This document shows positions 8,147 to 16,142 of a stretch of 49,586 nucleotides of DNA, piece after piece. The position numbers were made by a program, and so were the translations under genes. The notes beneath the pieces were generated by a model. That model searched no databases. It saw only the letters and a program-made list of their open reading frames with translations, and had not been told where the DNA came from. Source of the stretch: a virus; the IMG/VR virus record IMGVR_UViG_3300006920_000065, positions 1 to 49,586 of that record, one strand, 5' to 3'. Position 1 is the stretch's first letter. Each line of letters starts with the position of its first letter.

Positions 8147-8674
8147 CTAAGAATCTTTCCCAAAAGTTGTTCTCGATTTGCGTTCAAACACTTGTTTGGT
8201 CGCCATTCGATTATCTTGGTCTTTAAAATAAGTATTATCAACAGATTCCACTTGAGATGAAGCTAAGTCAGCAAAGTGTTTATCCCTTGCTTCCGCTCTC
8301 TCTTTAGGCATCTTACATAATAATTGTCCACCTATTTCAATATGACCTTTTTTTGCCCATTCTGAGTTATGATCCATCATATGTATTTGAAGCTCTGGAT
8401 GATCTTCAAGTCGGACTGGTTGCCACCCTTCTCTCATTCTTCTAGAAACATTTGGATTGTCAGTTTGCCCTAAAAGAGCAGTCCTTACCCATCTAAATAC
8501 CCATCCGTCTTGCGGATCAGGTTCTGGAAGATTACCTACACTATCCCAACTCATTGGTCTTGAATCGATTTCTCGACTTTCTACACTCCTTGGAGTACGC
8601 ACTTGTTCGTTATCATTAGTTTCAGGAGAGTCAGCTTTAACTTCTTCTGATTGATTTTTAGTTTCTTCTGACAT
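8147..8674 (-). CDS. Hypothetical head-cluster protein, 175 aa
   Basis: The N-terminus is acidic and disordered (residues 1-40). It is followed by a compact part with WVRTALLGQTDNPNVSRRMREGWQPV and a charged C-terminus. It is preceded by a good ribosome site (AGGAGA) and sits between the scaffold-like and decoration-like genes. The W-x-R-x-x-x-x-G-x-x-D-x-x-N-x-x-x-R-x-x-x-G-W-x-P-V pattern is frequent in phage head-gene clusters, but no function is known to me. It may be an assembly cofactor. Confidence 0.55.
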   Translation of the reverse strand: MSEETKNQSEEVKADSPETNDNEQVRTPRSVESREIDSRPMSWDSVGNLPEPDPQDGWVFRWVRTALLGQTDNPNVSRRMREGWQPVRLEDHPELQIHMMDHNSEWAKKGHIEIGGQLLCKMPKERAEARDKHFADLASSQVESVDNTYFKDQDNRMATKQVFERKSRTTFGKDS

Positions 8675-8675
8675 A

Positions 8676-9707
8676 TTAAATCTCCTTTAATAATTGATTT
8701 GCGTATTGCTCAGGACTAATACCAAGTTGTCGTGCTAAACGAACTTGGGTCTGAGTCAAACGAATTTGCGAGGGTTTTTTATTTCCGCTATCCCTAGTGG
8801 CGGATGCAACAACTGTTGAAGGTTGTCGTTTTGGTGTATTAGTTTCATGGACTACATCTGTAGTCTCTTCTACTTGAACACCAAAGAAACTTGGATATTC
8901 TTTATGCATAGCTTTATCTACTTCTGCATAATATTTTTGTGCATCTTTTTCAGGAAGTATTCCCTGATTACGAAGTCTTGTATCAATGGTTAAAGCATAT
9001 GAACTCATATCTTGATGTTCAGGTACTGTGCTCATAAACCAAGGATTTTTGCTTGACCATGCTTTCATATCAGGGTCTAGCTCTTGTGTTTGTTGTACTG
9101 GTTGTTCTGCAGGTAATTTTTTTGTTATTTCTGCTTGAACATTCTGTGCCATATTCATTGACTGTTGTTCTGCAAGAGTAGCTTTAGCTATCATCTCTTG
9201 TGCTTTAGTCATAGCATCAGCATCGCCTTCTTCATAGGCTTTCTTAAATTCTACTTGAGCATTTTGTTTTGCCCATAAAGCATTGTTATGTGCTTGTTTG
9301 TTTAAGACTTCTCCGCCTTGATCAACCATAGCTTGTAGTCTTTGGTTTTCAGACATCATTGTTTGTAGTCTTTGAACAGCTTCTTTTGATTCTCTTGTTG
9401 CTGCTTCTTTAGCTCTGCGTTCTTCGTGATATTCGTATTTAATTTTAGCTATACGATCTGCAGCTCTTTTGCTGTAATCAGCTATTTCTTTGTCTACTGC
9501 ATCATCATCAACTTCAACTGGTGTATCTTCTGCTCTAGGTTTTTTACCTTGATCTTCTACAGGAGTATCGTCAACAATAGTAACTTCAAGATCATCTGGT
9601 ATTGTGCGATCTATTTCAGTTTGTTTGCCAAAGAATTGATCTTCTTTTGTTTGAACTACTGGTTCATCAAAGTTAGGCTCTTCATTAATTATTTCTGTTT
9701 TACTCAT
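8676..9707 (-). CDS. Scaffold-like coiled-coil protein
   Basis: 343 residues. A long acidic N-terminus (about residues 1-75) is followed by a Lys/Glu/Ala-rich coiled coil (about 80-200, containing KEAVQRLQTMMSENQRLQAM) and a basic C-terminus with PSQIRLTQTQVRLARQLG. The charge layout, coiled coil and position between portal/co-chaperonin and capsid are those of phage scaffolding proteins, whose basic C-terminus binds the coat. No protease is visible beside it, so the scaffold may be released intact. Function is inferred. Confidence 0.65.
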   Translation of the reverse strand: MSKTEIINEEPNFDEPVVQTKEDQFFGKQTEIDRTIPDDLEVTIVDDTPVEDQGKKPRAEDTPVEVDDDAVDKEIADYSKRAADRIAKIKYEYHEERRAKEAATRESKEAVQRLQTMMSENQRLQAMVDQGGEVLNKQAHNNALWAKQNAQVEFKKAYEEGDADAMTKAQEMIAKATLAEQQSMNMAQNVQAEITKKLPAEQPVQQTQELDPDMKAWSSKNPWFMSTVPEHQDMSSYALTIDTRLRNQGILPEKDAQKYYAEVDKAMHKEYPSFFGVQVEETTDVVHETNTPKRQPSTVVASATRDSGNKKPSQIRLTQTQVRLARQLGISPEQYANQLLKEI

Positions 9708-10108
9708 GCTCTTACTACTCCTGTTGGATCATCGACCACTGCTTCTACAGTGTCATCATTAATTAAACGAAATTCTTGTCCATACATTTTCATGCGAGTT
9801 CCTGAGTAAGCTCTAAAAACAACCCAATCACCTTCTTTACACCAAGGTCCACTTGGAAACCTTTTGCTGTCGTTGTAACATTCAGTACCTAGTTTTAAAA
9901 CATATCCACAAATATTACTTACTTCTTCATCTCTAAGAGTTGTAGTTGCTTTAATAATACCGCCATCAGTTTTTTCGTCTACTCTAGGCATAGCTATAAG
10001 AATCTTCCACCCTTTTGGTTCAGGCAGTTGACTTTTTATTTCTTCTTCTACGATAGGAGTTTCAACGCTTTCTGGTTCTGGAATGTTGACTTGTTCTTTT
10101 TTACTCAT
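9704..10108 (-). CDS. GroES-like co-chaperonin
   Basis: 134 residues. After an acidic N-terminal extension of about 32 residues comes the Cpn10 fold pattern: GWKILIAMPRVDEKTDGGII, then SNICGYVLKLG, WCKEGDWVVFRAYSGTRMKM, and FRLINDDTVEAVV. The mobile-loop tripeptide that docks to GroEL is normally I/V-V-L after GG; here the loop reads GGIIK, so binding may be altered. Phage co-chaperonins of this kind help host GroEL fold the capsid protein. The gene lies between portal and scaffold genes, consistent with head assembly. It overlaps the scaffold gene by four bases. Confidence 0.75.
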   Translation of the reverse strand: MSKKEQVNIPEPESVETPIVEEEIKSQLPEPKGWKILIAMPRVDEKTDGGIIKATTTLRDEEVSNICGYVLKLGTECYNDSKRFPSGPWCKEGDWVVFRAYSGTRMKMYGQEFRLINDDTVEAVVDDPTGVVRA

Positions 10109-10138
10109 ATTTTATGCACGACTTTAGGAGTCGAGTTC

Positions 10139-10342
10139 CTATTGTTTGAGAACCCTTTCGATATAATCTAGTAGTTCTCTTTCTGCAAGGGCAATGCCCT
10201 CGATAATACCAACCATTTTTTGATAGTCAGGAAAGTCTTTACAAGCTCCTGTAGCAATATGATCAGCGTGTTCATTCATCATATCACGATACTTTAACTT
10301 CAGATGTTCTGAAAGTGATAGCTCCGTGATTTCAATTGACAT
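10139..10342 (-). CDS. Hypothetical protein, 67 aa
   Basis: A small helical protein (MSIEITELSLSEHLKLKYRD, then YQKMVGIIEGIALAERELLDYIERV) placed one base after the portal gene. The C-terminal helix is amphipathic. Proteins of this size and pattern often follow the portal in marine phages, but I know no function. It has no Cys pairs or membrane segment. Confidence 0.55.
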   Translation of the reverse strand: MSIEITELSLSEHLKLKYRDMMNEHADHIATGACKDFPDYQKMVGIIEGIALAERELLDYIERVLKQ

Positions 10343-10343
10343 A

Positions 10344-12818
10344 CTAATCGCTATCTTTAATCATATCCTTGGCTATGTCAACACCTGTTTTAAAATCTTC
10401 TATTGATTGTTTTTCTTTTTCAGATTCTTTTGATAGCAAATCACTAGCAACTTGCTGTCCTATTTTAGCTCCAGCTATTTGACCTTCTTGTTGCAATCTA
10501 GCTTCTTGTAATTCCTTATTAGATGCAGCTTTTGTAGCATCAAGCAATAGTCTACCTTCATCTATATCCATTTTAGCTTTTGCTTGTGCTTCTTTAATTG
10601 CTACTTCTCTTTCTTTAGCTTGAATAAGTGGGTCTTTAAGTTGTTCTTGTACTCGTTGTTGTTCAGCTTCTGCTTGTGATGTACCCAATACTCGTTTAGC
10701 TGCTTCTGCTACAAGGCTAGAGATACGCTTCTCAACATCTGCTGGGATCGGCTCACCTTCTGGTGGAAGCTCAACACCCATTTCTCTTTCAACTTCTTTT
10801 CTATATTGCATTGATAAATGCTCATTAATATAAGCTGAACCTGCAGCAAGTATAGAAGGAGCACTTGGACTTTGACCTACAAGCTGTTGTATTGCAGGGT
10901 CTTGCTGTGCTGATGTAACTACAGCAATATGTGCTTCATGATCTTGATCTATAAATGCTTTGACTGGTTTACCAGTAATAATGTTTTGTACTGCAGTGAC
11001 TGGATCAACTGGTTTAACATCATCTACATCTGGAATAATATCTTCTACATCTTCAATGCCTAATACATTAAGCATCTGTCTGTGTAATTCAGGTAGGTTA
11101 TACATATCAGGAGATGACTGAGCTAACTGCATAGCAGCCTGATATTGCATAATTCTTTGAGCCATTGTTGCTGCATTAGGATCAGATACTGGTAATACAT
11201 CTACTCTGTTATCAAAATCTTCTGCTTTAATATCTTCACCTTCATCTGTTTCATATGGATAAGATGGGTCTGTAAAGTCTTTTACAATACCAACTAATAT
11301 ATCAAACTCTTTACGCATTGAAGCATGAAGTCTAGATTGCACAGCACTCATAACTTTTTGATTTCTTTCTAGCAATGCTAGTGTAGTTCCAACAGGTGCT
11401 TGGTTATTCATATCAGATATCTTCATATCCGACATACTGGCAAACCTTCTGCCTTCTTCTACAATGTTCTGTAATAAGTTATACAAAGTTCCTGATGGTT
11501 CTTTGTATGGTAAGAATGTTATGTTGTCTCTAATAGCACCACCTGGTACATCAACATCTCTAAATTCTCCAGGCATGATAGGAGTATCGTCTCCCTTTAT
11601 CCTGAGTCCTCTAGCTTTTAAACCACCAGGTAAATTACTTAAAGTACCTGCATCAACTAATTGTCTTAGTATGGATGTAGCTGACTTGGCTAATCCTCCT
11701 ACCATGTGTATTAAACCAAACCCATAGAAACCTAATCCTGGTAAGTATTGGTAATGCACAAAGTGCATCCTTCTTAGTTTTGCAGAGTCATCTTCGTAAT
11801 AGTTTCTGCGTATGCTAAGAATAATGCCACTTGGAAAATCAATAGTGACAACATAAGGTATAGCTATACCTGTTTGTTTGCCTGAACTATCAGTATCTTC
11901 AAACCCTTCTAGGTCTAAATCTACCTGCATTTCTAGTATTGTATGGCTTTGATCGTAGTTGTAAGTGTCTGATTCACCAGTAATTTCGTCATACTTCTTA
12001 CTGATATCTGACATTTTTTGTGAACCATCAGGTATCTTGATGTCTCTGTAGAACCCATTAACCTGCATCTTTCTAACAATGTTAGATGATTTACGCATTA
12101 CATGGGTGGCTCTTTCACAAGTTTCTAAATCACTTGCTCCATAGTTCACTACAACATCTTCTGCTGGTACAAAAATAGAGCTAGGTCTATCTAAGCTAGG
12201 ATCAAAATAAACTTTTCTAAATGCAGAACCTGCCAATGGCAATGAAAATAACATCTTTTCTGTTTCAGTTCTGTACTCTGACATTTCATGTGTCAGCAAG
12301 TAGTTTAAGTAATCTTCTACTCTCTGCGATTGTTTTTCTTTTTCTTCTGTAATCTTTCCTACTATCTTAGTTCTGACTGGTCCAGCAGCAGGAAACATTT
12401 CTGTAATTGATTGGGATTGAAAGCGTATAACAGCTTCACTGAGCATTGGATGAAACACACCACAAGCTCCTGACCAAGGTGTAGTTCTTTCTTCTATCTT
12501 GAGTCCTAGCTGATCTAAGCCTTTAGTATAGGTTTCTTCCCACTCTGATCTTGAGTCTTTGTCGCCATTGTAATCACCTACAAGTTTAGAACCTAGTTCT
12601 TGTAAAACATCATCATCTATAAATTCTGCTAGATTAGAATCAAACTCTACATTGCCCATTTCTTTAGCATTAGGATCAAAGTCAATGATCATGCCACCAT
12701 CTTCAGTTTCGATGGCTAATGAGTCTGGGTTTTCTATAGCAATGGTAAGCTCTTGATCTTGAGGGTCTTGCTCTATTGTTCCTTCTACAGGTGTAGCTGG
12801 TTGTCTTTCTATAGCCAA
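10344..12818 (-). CDS. Portal protein
   Basis: 824 residues. The start is TTG at 12818, chosen because AGGAGA lies about 8 bases upstream. Recognisable portal features are TPWSGACGVFHPMLSEAVIR near residue 117, QSITEMFPAAGPV, LLTHEMSEYRTETEKML, AFRKVYFDP, and the later APVGTTLALLERNQKVMSAVQ. The last ~200 residues are an Ala/Gln/Lys-rich helical stretch, as in the P22-type barrel. Twelve copies should form the DNA channel that the terminase docks to. It lies directly downstream of the large terminase gene, the standard order. Confidence 0.85.
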   Translation of the reverse strand: MAIERQPATPVEGTIEQDPQDQELTIAIENPDSLAIETEDGGMIIDFDPNAKEMGNVEFDSNLAEFIDDDVLQELGSKLVGDYNGDKDSRSEWEETYTKGLDQLGLKIEERTTPWSGACGVFHPMLSEAVIRFQSQSITEMFPAAGPVRTKIVGKITEEKEKQSQRVEDYLNYLLTHEMSEYRTETEKMLFSLPLAGSAFRKVYFDPSLDRPSSIFVPAEDVVVNYGASDLETCERATHVMRKSSNIVRKMQVNGFYRDIKIPDGSQKMSDISKKYDEITGESDTYNYDQSHTILEMQVDLDLEGFEDTDSSGKQTGIAIPYVVTIDFPSGIILSIRRNYYEDDSAKLRRMHFVHYQYLPGLGFYGFGLIHMVGGLAKSATSILRQLVDAGTLSNLPGGLKARGLRIKGDDTPIMPGEFRDVDVPGGAIRDNITFLPYKEPSGTLYNLLQNIVEEGRRFASMSDMKISDMNNQAPVGTTLALLERNQKVMSAVQSRLHASMRKEFDILVGIVKDFTDPSYPYETDEGEDIKAEDFDNRVDVLPVSDPNAATMAQRIMQYQAAMQLAQSSPDMYNLPELHRQMLNVLGIEDVEDIIPDVDDVKPVDPVTAVQNIITGKPVKAFIDQDHEAHIAVVTSAQQDPAIQQLVGQSPSAPSILAAGSAYINEHLSMQYRKEVEREMGVELPPEGEPIPADVEKRISSLVAEAAKRVLGTSQAEAEQQRVQEQLKDPLIQAKEREVAIKEAQAKAKMDIDEGRLLLDATKAASNKELQEARLQQEGQIAGAKIGQQVASDLLSKESEKEKQSIEDFKTGVDIAKDMIKDSD

Positions 12819-12827
12819 TTAAATCTC

Positions 12828-14324
12828 CTAATAATAGTTTGCGGTACGATTGTGTTCCAAAGGCTCATCTTCTTCGTCTGAGTATAATGGAATAAAACCA
12901 CCTTGTCTGAATCTTAACAGAGCTTGCGTAGTGCTATCAACTAAATCGTCATGTTCCATATTAGGAAATCCAGCAAACTCTTCAACGACTTCTTCTGCCC
13001 ATCTAGTTGCAGGAGCATAAACAACACCTGAAGCAAACAAATCAGAGACTGCGTTGACTCTTGATATCTTATCGTTACCTCGGCTAGGAGTGTATTCTTG
13101 TACAGGTATACCCATAGCTCGTAATTCAAATATTAAGGGCATACCAGCAGCCTTAGCTTCTACAATAAAGGCATCTGGCTTGTATGCGTTGTATTTCTCA
13201 AACGCCATCTTCTTTAGATCAGGAAACTCTAATCGTTCTTTGTATGCATCTAGCATGATAACAAAAGGAGAAATAAGTCCATCGTCATCTTCTTTGTAGA
13301 AAACTCCCCATGTAGTACACGCAGAATAGTCAGCTCTTTGATTCTTCATAAAAGCTGTATCCCATGATTGAATAACAAACTCACAGTCAGGCGGTTCTCT
13401 GCCTTCCCACACTTGCCACCACTCACGCTTAACTAAAGCTCCCTCCTCAGAGGTTGGGTCTTGTTGATATTGAGCCATCCATTTACTGTTGGGTAGCTCG
13501 GCTTTCAAAGCCTGTAACTCTTCCATCTTCCAGAACTCTGCCCACAAAGGGTTTCCAGAAGGCATAATGGCAGGAAGTTCTATGACTTCCCACTGGTCAG
13601 CACCGCCACGCTTTACACTAGCATCGACTACTTGACCTGTTAAATCTTTATTGTGCCATCTAGTCATAACCACAACGATAGAACCATTAGGTTGTAAACG
13701 CTGTCTTGGACCAGATGTGTACCATTCATAGGTACGATTGAATACATTGATGTCTGCAGAAGCTCCCTCTTGCTCGGAATGGGGATCGTCAATAATGAGT
13801 AGATCAGCACCTTTACCAGTAACCGCACCGCCTACACCAATCGCAAAGTAGTCTCCACCCTGATTGGTGTTCCATCTACCTGCTGCTTTTGAATCTGACT
13901 GTAAGCTCACATTAGGGAATACAGCTTTGTAATCCGCACTGTTGACTAAGTTTCTAACCTTCCTACCAAAGCCAACCGCTAATTCAGCAGTATGGGCAGT
14001 CTGGATGATCTTCTTATCTGGGTATTTGCCTAAGAACCACGCAGGGAGCAGGTACGAAGCGAACTCACTCTTTGTATGTCTAGGTGGCATATTGATAATT
14101 AAACGCTTCAGATCGCCTCTAGCGACTCTCTCGAAGGCATCCGCCATAATTTGATGGTGTTTACCATGAATAAAGGCTGACCACATCTCCCCAACAAAGG
14201 TCATGAAGTCCTCATGGCACTTTTCTCTACCTTTGGCTTTTTCTAGTTCTTCTAACAGGGAAAGAAGTTCCTGCTTCTGATCAGAGGATAGGTTTTTTAC
14301 TTTACTTAGTACACTTTTATCCAT
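12828..14324 (-). CDS. terL: Terminase large subunit (ATPase and nuclease)
   Basis: 498 residues. The ATPase half shows the variant Walker A PPRHTKSE at 80-87, Walker B LLIIDDPHSE with the acidic pair at 179-180, and the coupling motif VVVMTRWH near 217-224. The RNase H-like nuclease half shows SWDTAF with D322, VEAKAAG with E389, and HDDLVD with D459-D460. It packages DNA into the prohead and cuts the concatemer. There is no strong ribosome site before the ATG. The TACCTA-A-TAGGTA palindrome starts 18 bases upstream. The 455-base gap separating it from the small subunit gene is unusual. Confidence 0.92.
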   Translation of the reverse strand: MDKSVLSKVKNLSSDQKQELLSLLEELEKAKGREKCHEDFMTFVGEMWSAFIHGKHHQIMADAFERVARGDLKRLIINMPPRHTKSEFASYLLPAWFLGKYPDKKIIQTAHTAELAVGFGRKVRNLVNSADYKAVFPNVSLQSDSKAAGRWNTNQGGDYFAIGVGGAVTGKGADLLIIDDPHSEQEGASADINVFNRTYEWYTSGPRQRLQPNGSIVVVMTRWHNKDLTGQVVDASVKRGGADQWEVIELPAIMPSGNPLWAEFWKMEELQALKAELPNSKWMAQYQQDPTSEEGALVKREWWQVWEGREPPDCEFVIQSWDTAFMKNQRADYSACTTWGVFYKEDDDGLISPFVIMLDAYKERLEFPDLKKMAFEKYNAYKPDAFIVEAKAAGMPLIFELRAMGIPVQEYTPSRGNDKISRVNAVSDLFASGVVYAPATRWAEEVVEEFAGFPNMEHDDLVDSTTQALLRFRQGGFIPLYSDEEDEPLEHNRTANYY

Positions 14325-14341
14325 ACTTACTATCTAGTATA

Positions 14342-14428
14342 TACCTAATAGGTAGTGATTCTTAAATAAAAAAACTTAATAGGTACATATAGGTAGGCAC
14401 TCATTAGGTATTCACTGGATACTAGGTA
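14342..14428. repeat. TAGGTA repeat cluster with perfect 13-bp palindrome
   Basis: TACCTA-A-TAGGTA (14342-14354) is a perfect palindrome. Further TAGGTA words start at 14380, 14390, 14405 and 14423. The same palindrome with a central C occurs at 24012-24024 upstream of the primase gene. Both lie just ahead of leftward genes, so an operator for a dimeric regulator such as the Arc-like protein at 21515 is possible. Confidence 0.55.
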
Positions 14429-14489
14429 TATGTATCTACAGATTATACAATATTGCATGGCTTCACATAAAAATCAACCCTTAATTTTG

Positions 14490-14680
14490 AAAATATAGTA
14501 TGGGGGGGTAGGATTCCTAGCCTTTTTACCTGAAAAAAAGGGTATTTGGTAGAAAAAGCTAGCAAAATGCAATATATAATAGGGGGGGGTATGTGAAATT
14601 AGGTCATATTATGAGTAAAACACTATGTATATATGGTAGTCAGGTAGCCTGTTATATATTTGGGGGGTAGGGGGTCTGTT
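14490..14680. repeat. Three G-run repeats at exact 80-base spacing
   Basis: The units are ATATAGTATGGGGGGGTA (G run 14502-14508), ATATAATAGGGGGGGGTA (14582-14589) and TATATTTGGGGGGTAG (14662-14667). The third is followed by a further five G at 14670-14674. The spacing between G-run starts is 80 and 80. The flanking sequences are otherwise different, so this is a spaced-site array rather than a duplicated block. Confidence 0.6.
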
Positions 14681-14779
14681 GATACTGGGAATTTCCCTCT
14701 ATTAAGGTGGGGTCTAGGTCTGTGCTTTAGGTACGCTGTGGATGTCTGTGATCTTCGTGGTGATCGTCTATTGATCTGT

Positions 14780-15283
14780 CTATTGATTGCCCTCTGACTC
14801 TCTGATCAATGCTTCTATCTTCTGCTCAATCTCACTCTCTATGTCATCACTGGTTCTGCTCTCCTTAATCTCTAGGGTGTCGCTGAATAGGTTCACTGTC
14901 TTACCCAACAATTCCAATGCCCTAACTCTCGTGCTGTCACTGTCCGCTTCCTTAGACTCTCTCATAAGCTGTTCAAGAACATAGCTCCTTGTTCGAGTAG
15001 TGGAAGCTACTGCATTGGTCTCTAATCGTTTCAAGCCATTGGATATTCGTAGGCTAACACTAGGGTTCGCCATGAGCCTACTGCAATCAACATGAGCGTG
15101 TTTAGGTATCTTCCCTGTCTTGGTTAGAGCAACATCATAGACTTGCATATAACATTCGATCTGACTTCCCAACTTGCCCTTGATTATGAGATCACAAAAG
15201 GCTCTTTGTTTCATGGTCAACTTGGTCTTATCTTTTACCAGTTTGAGGTTAGGTTTTTCTTCCTGAGATTTATCTTTATCCAT
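14780..15283 (-). CDS. terS: Terminase small subunit
   Basis: 167 residues. After a charged N-terminus comes a helix-turn-helix region (KLTMKQRAFCDLIIKGKLG, then ECYMQVYD) and the CSRLMANPSVSLRI segment. This is the usual layout of small terminase subunits, in which the N-terminal HTH binds the packaging site. The middle is a coiled helix for oligomer formation, and the acidic C-terminus (DDIESEIEQKIEALI) would contact the large subunit. The ATG lacks a clear Shine-Dalgarno; instead an ACTGGT-type element lies at 15286-15303, three bases upstream. Confidence 0.8.
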   Translation of the reverse strand: MDKDKSQEEKPNLKLVKDKTKLTMKQRAFCDLIIKGKLGSQIECYMQVYDVALTKTGKIPKHAHVDCSRLMANPSVSLRISNGLKRLETNAVASTTRTRSYVLEQLMRESKEADSDSTRVRALELLGKTVNLFSDTLEIKESRTSDDIESEIEQKIEALIRESEGNQ

Positions 15284-15285
15284 GA

Positions 15286-15303
15286 GAAATATTATCTACC
15301 AGT
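15286..15303 (-). promoter_or_regulatory. ACTGGT element next to the small-terminase start
   Basis: On the minus strand the sequence is ACTGGTAGATAATATTTC, a close match to the phage-wide ACYRGT-W-AAATAWTATTTT element. It ends three bases before the start codon, so it could act on leftward initiation of transcription or translation. A related but weaker copy, ACCAGTTATATATACT, is at 15381-15396. Confidence 0.5.
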
Positions 15304-15666
15304 AGGAGGAGTTTCGTAATGCCCACATTCTGCTATCTAATAAGATGACTTAGATGATGATTTAAATGATGCAATTTTCTACCAGTTATATATACTGTCC
15401 TTAGACCAAATGGATTATGTCTTTAAAAGATTCGCTACCGCCCAAGAGGGTTCTCTAAAGGATTAAAGGTAAAGGTTCTAGAAGTGTTAGAGAGAGATAA
15501 CCATTAAGTGAGACTCTAACAATATCCTACCTTTTGAAAGTGGCTAGTGTGAGAGAGGTTTTCCAAGACTCATAAATTCCAAGTGGAATAAATTGCATCG
15601 ACCTATTTTGATTTTAGGTTCGAGTGAAAGATTAAAGAGGTGCAATTTTGAAACCTTGGAGACAGT
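15304..15666 (+). other. Structured non-coding leader region
   Basis: No plausible gene is seen between the divergent starts at 15283 and 15746. Three folding signals are visible for a plus-strand transcript. TGTTAGAG (15485-15492) pairs with CTCTAACA (15514-15521). AAATTGCA (15590-15597) pairs with TGCAATTT (15641-15648), enclosing an inner ACCTA/TAGGT stem. TTGGAG (15656-15661) pairs with CTCCAA (15668-15673). The last hairpin is mutually exclusive with stem III of the ribozyme that follows. The region is probably the 5' leader of the plus-strand early transcript. Confidence 0.5.
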
Positions 15667-15737
15667 CCTCCAACTGTCTGTGAATTAACACACTGATGAG
15701 AATCCTATTTTGGGGTTCAAGAAACATACCTTGGAGG
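15667..15737 (+). ncRNA. Hammerhead-like ribozyme A, type III, overlapping a ribosome site
   Basis: Order 5' to 3': stem III strand CCTCCAA (15667-15673) and TGT (15675-15677), cleavage triplet GTC ending at 15678, stem I TGTG/CACA with an AATTAA loop (15679-15692), core CTGATGA (15693-15699), stem II GAATCC/GGGTTC (15700-15718), an extra AA, core GAAA (15721-15724), then ACA and TTGGAGG (15731-15737) closing stem III. All core elements are present in the right order. The AA insertion before GAAA and the internal loop in stem III make activity less certain. TTGGAGG is also the Shine-Dalgarno of the gene at 15746. Confidence 0.6.
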
Positions 15738-15745
15738 TATAACTT

Positions 15746-16033
15746 ATGAATAATTATTCAAAACTAAAAGAATTGTCTGAAACTAAAAAAAGAAAACTAT
15801 CTAATAACACCTATCTAATAGTTAGGGAAGATGGCGGTCTTGGAGTCAAACTTCATAATACTGAGGTGGTAATCCATTATCCTAATAAAGTAGTTTTAGA
15901 TAGTGGTGGATGGCAGACAGTCACAACTAAAGCGAGAATGAATGAATATACGAATTTAAAAATCTGTCAAAAAGATTTTGAATGGTTCGTTGATGGTGTT
16001 CCTTTTCACGATGGTATGACAATTCAATATTAA
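15746..16033 (+). CDS. Hypothetical protein, 95 aa
   Basis: The start ATG is 8 bases after GGAGG, which is part of ribozyme A stem III. The protein is basic at the N-terminus (MNNYSKLKELSETKKRKLSN) and then beta-rich (TYLIVREDGGLGVKLHNTEVV, VTTKARMNEYT), ending with FEWFVDGVPFHDGMTIQY. I recognise this as a type of small protein seen in phage accessory clusters, but without a known function. It is the first gene of the rightward cluster and lies between ribozymes A and B, so it would be cut free on its own mRNA. Confidence 0.65.
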   Translation: MNNYSKLKELSETKKRKLSNNTYLIVREDGGLGVKLHNTEVVIHYPNKVVLDSGGWQTVTTKARMNEYTNLKICQKDFEWFVDGVPFHDGMTIQY

Positions 16034-16036
16034 TAA

Positions 16037-16121
16037 ACCAACTGACGATGACCTTTGAGATAAGGTCGAAACTTTAAACCAGTAAGCAGAAATGCTCTGA
16101 CCCTTTCGAGGGAGTCTTGGT
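16037..16121 (+). ncRNA. Hammerhead-type ribozyme B, type I
   Basis: Order: stem I strand ACCAA (16037-16041), core CTGACGA (16042-16048), one extra T, stem II GACCTT/AAGGTC (16050-16067), core GAAA (16068-16071), stem III ACT (16071-16073), a branched insert, AGT (16113-16115), cleavage after C16116 in the triplet GTC, then stem I strand TTGGT (16117-16121). The insert contains AGCA-GAAA-TGCT (16085-16096) and CCCT-TTCG-AGGG (16101-16112), two hairpins with very stable tetraloops. Stem III itself is only three pairs, so folding relies on the branched insert. It lies 75 bases upstream of the MoxR gene. Confidence 0.7.
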
Positions 16122-16125
16122 AGTT

Positions 16126-16142
16126 ACTGGTAAATAATATTT
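16126..16142 (+). promoter_or_regulatory. ACTGGT element upstream of the MoxR gene
   Basis: ACTGGTAAATAATATTT, a close copy of the repeated phage element. It follows ribozyme B by four bases and precedes the MoxR start by 54. If the element is a promoter, the MoxR gene could also be expressed from an mRNA that lacks ribozyme B. Confidence 0.55.

Larger units (their letters stand above)
14325..14779. other. Non-coding gap between terminase genes; candidate packaging site
   Basis: 455 bases with no plausible gene. The right-hand half holds three G runs (7, 8 and 6 G) starting at 14502, 14582 and 14662, exactly 80 bases apart. Each is preceded by an ATATA-type stretch and followed by TA. The left part holds five TAGGTA words and one TACCTA in 14342-14428. 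Phage pac or cos sites commonly lie in or beside the small-terminase gene, so repeats here are good candidates for TerS binding. This is inference from position and repetition. Confidence 0.5.

Noticed and set aside
10964-10990. ACTGGTTTACCAGT in the portal gene as another copy of the repeated element
   Set aside because: The A/T tail is poorly matched and the position is inside a late gene; counted only as a weak likeness.
12941-13129. Minus-strand 62-residue frame inside the large terminase gene
   Set aside because: It is a shadow in another frame of a well-supported gene, with no separate start signal.
14325-14779. A possible small gene between the terminase genes
   Set aside because: No frame with a ribosome site and coding-like composition was found; repeated sites explain the gap better.
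15641-15678. Type II hammerhead using GAAA at 15650 instead of 15721
   Set aside because: Stem III could form, but the sequence before this GAAA cannot pair with the bases after CTGATGA to make stem II; the type III reading is better.
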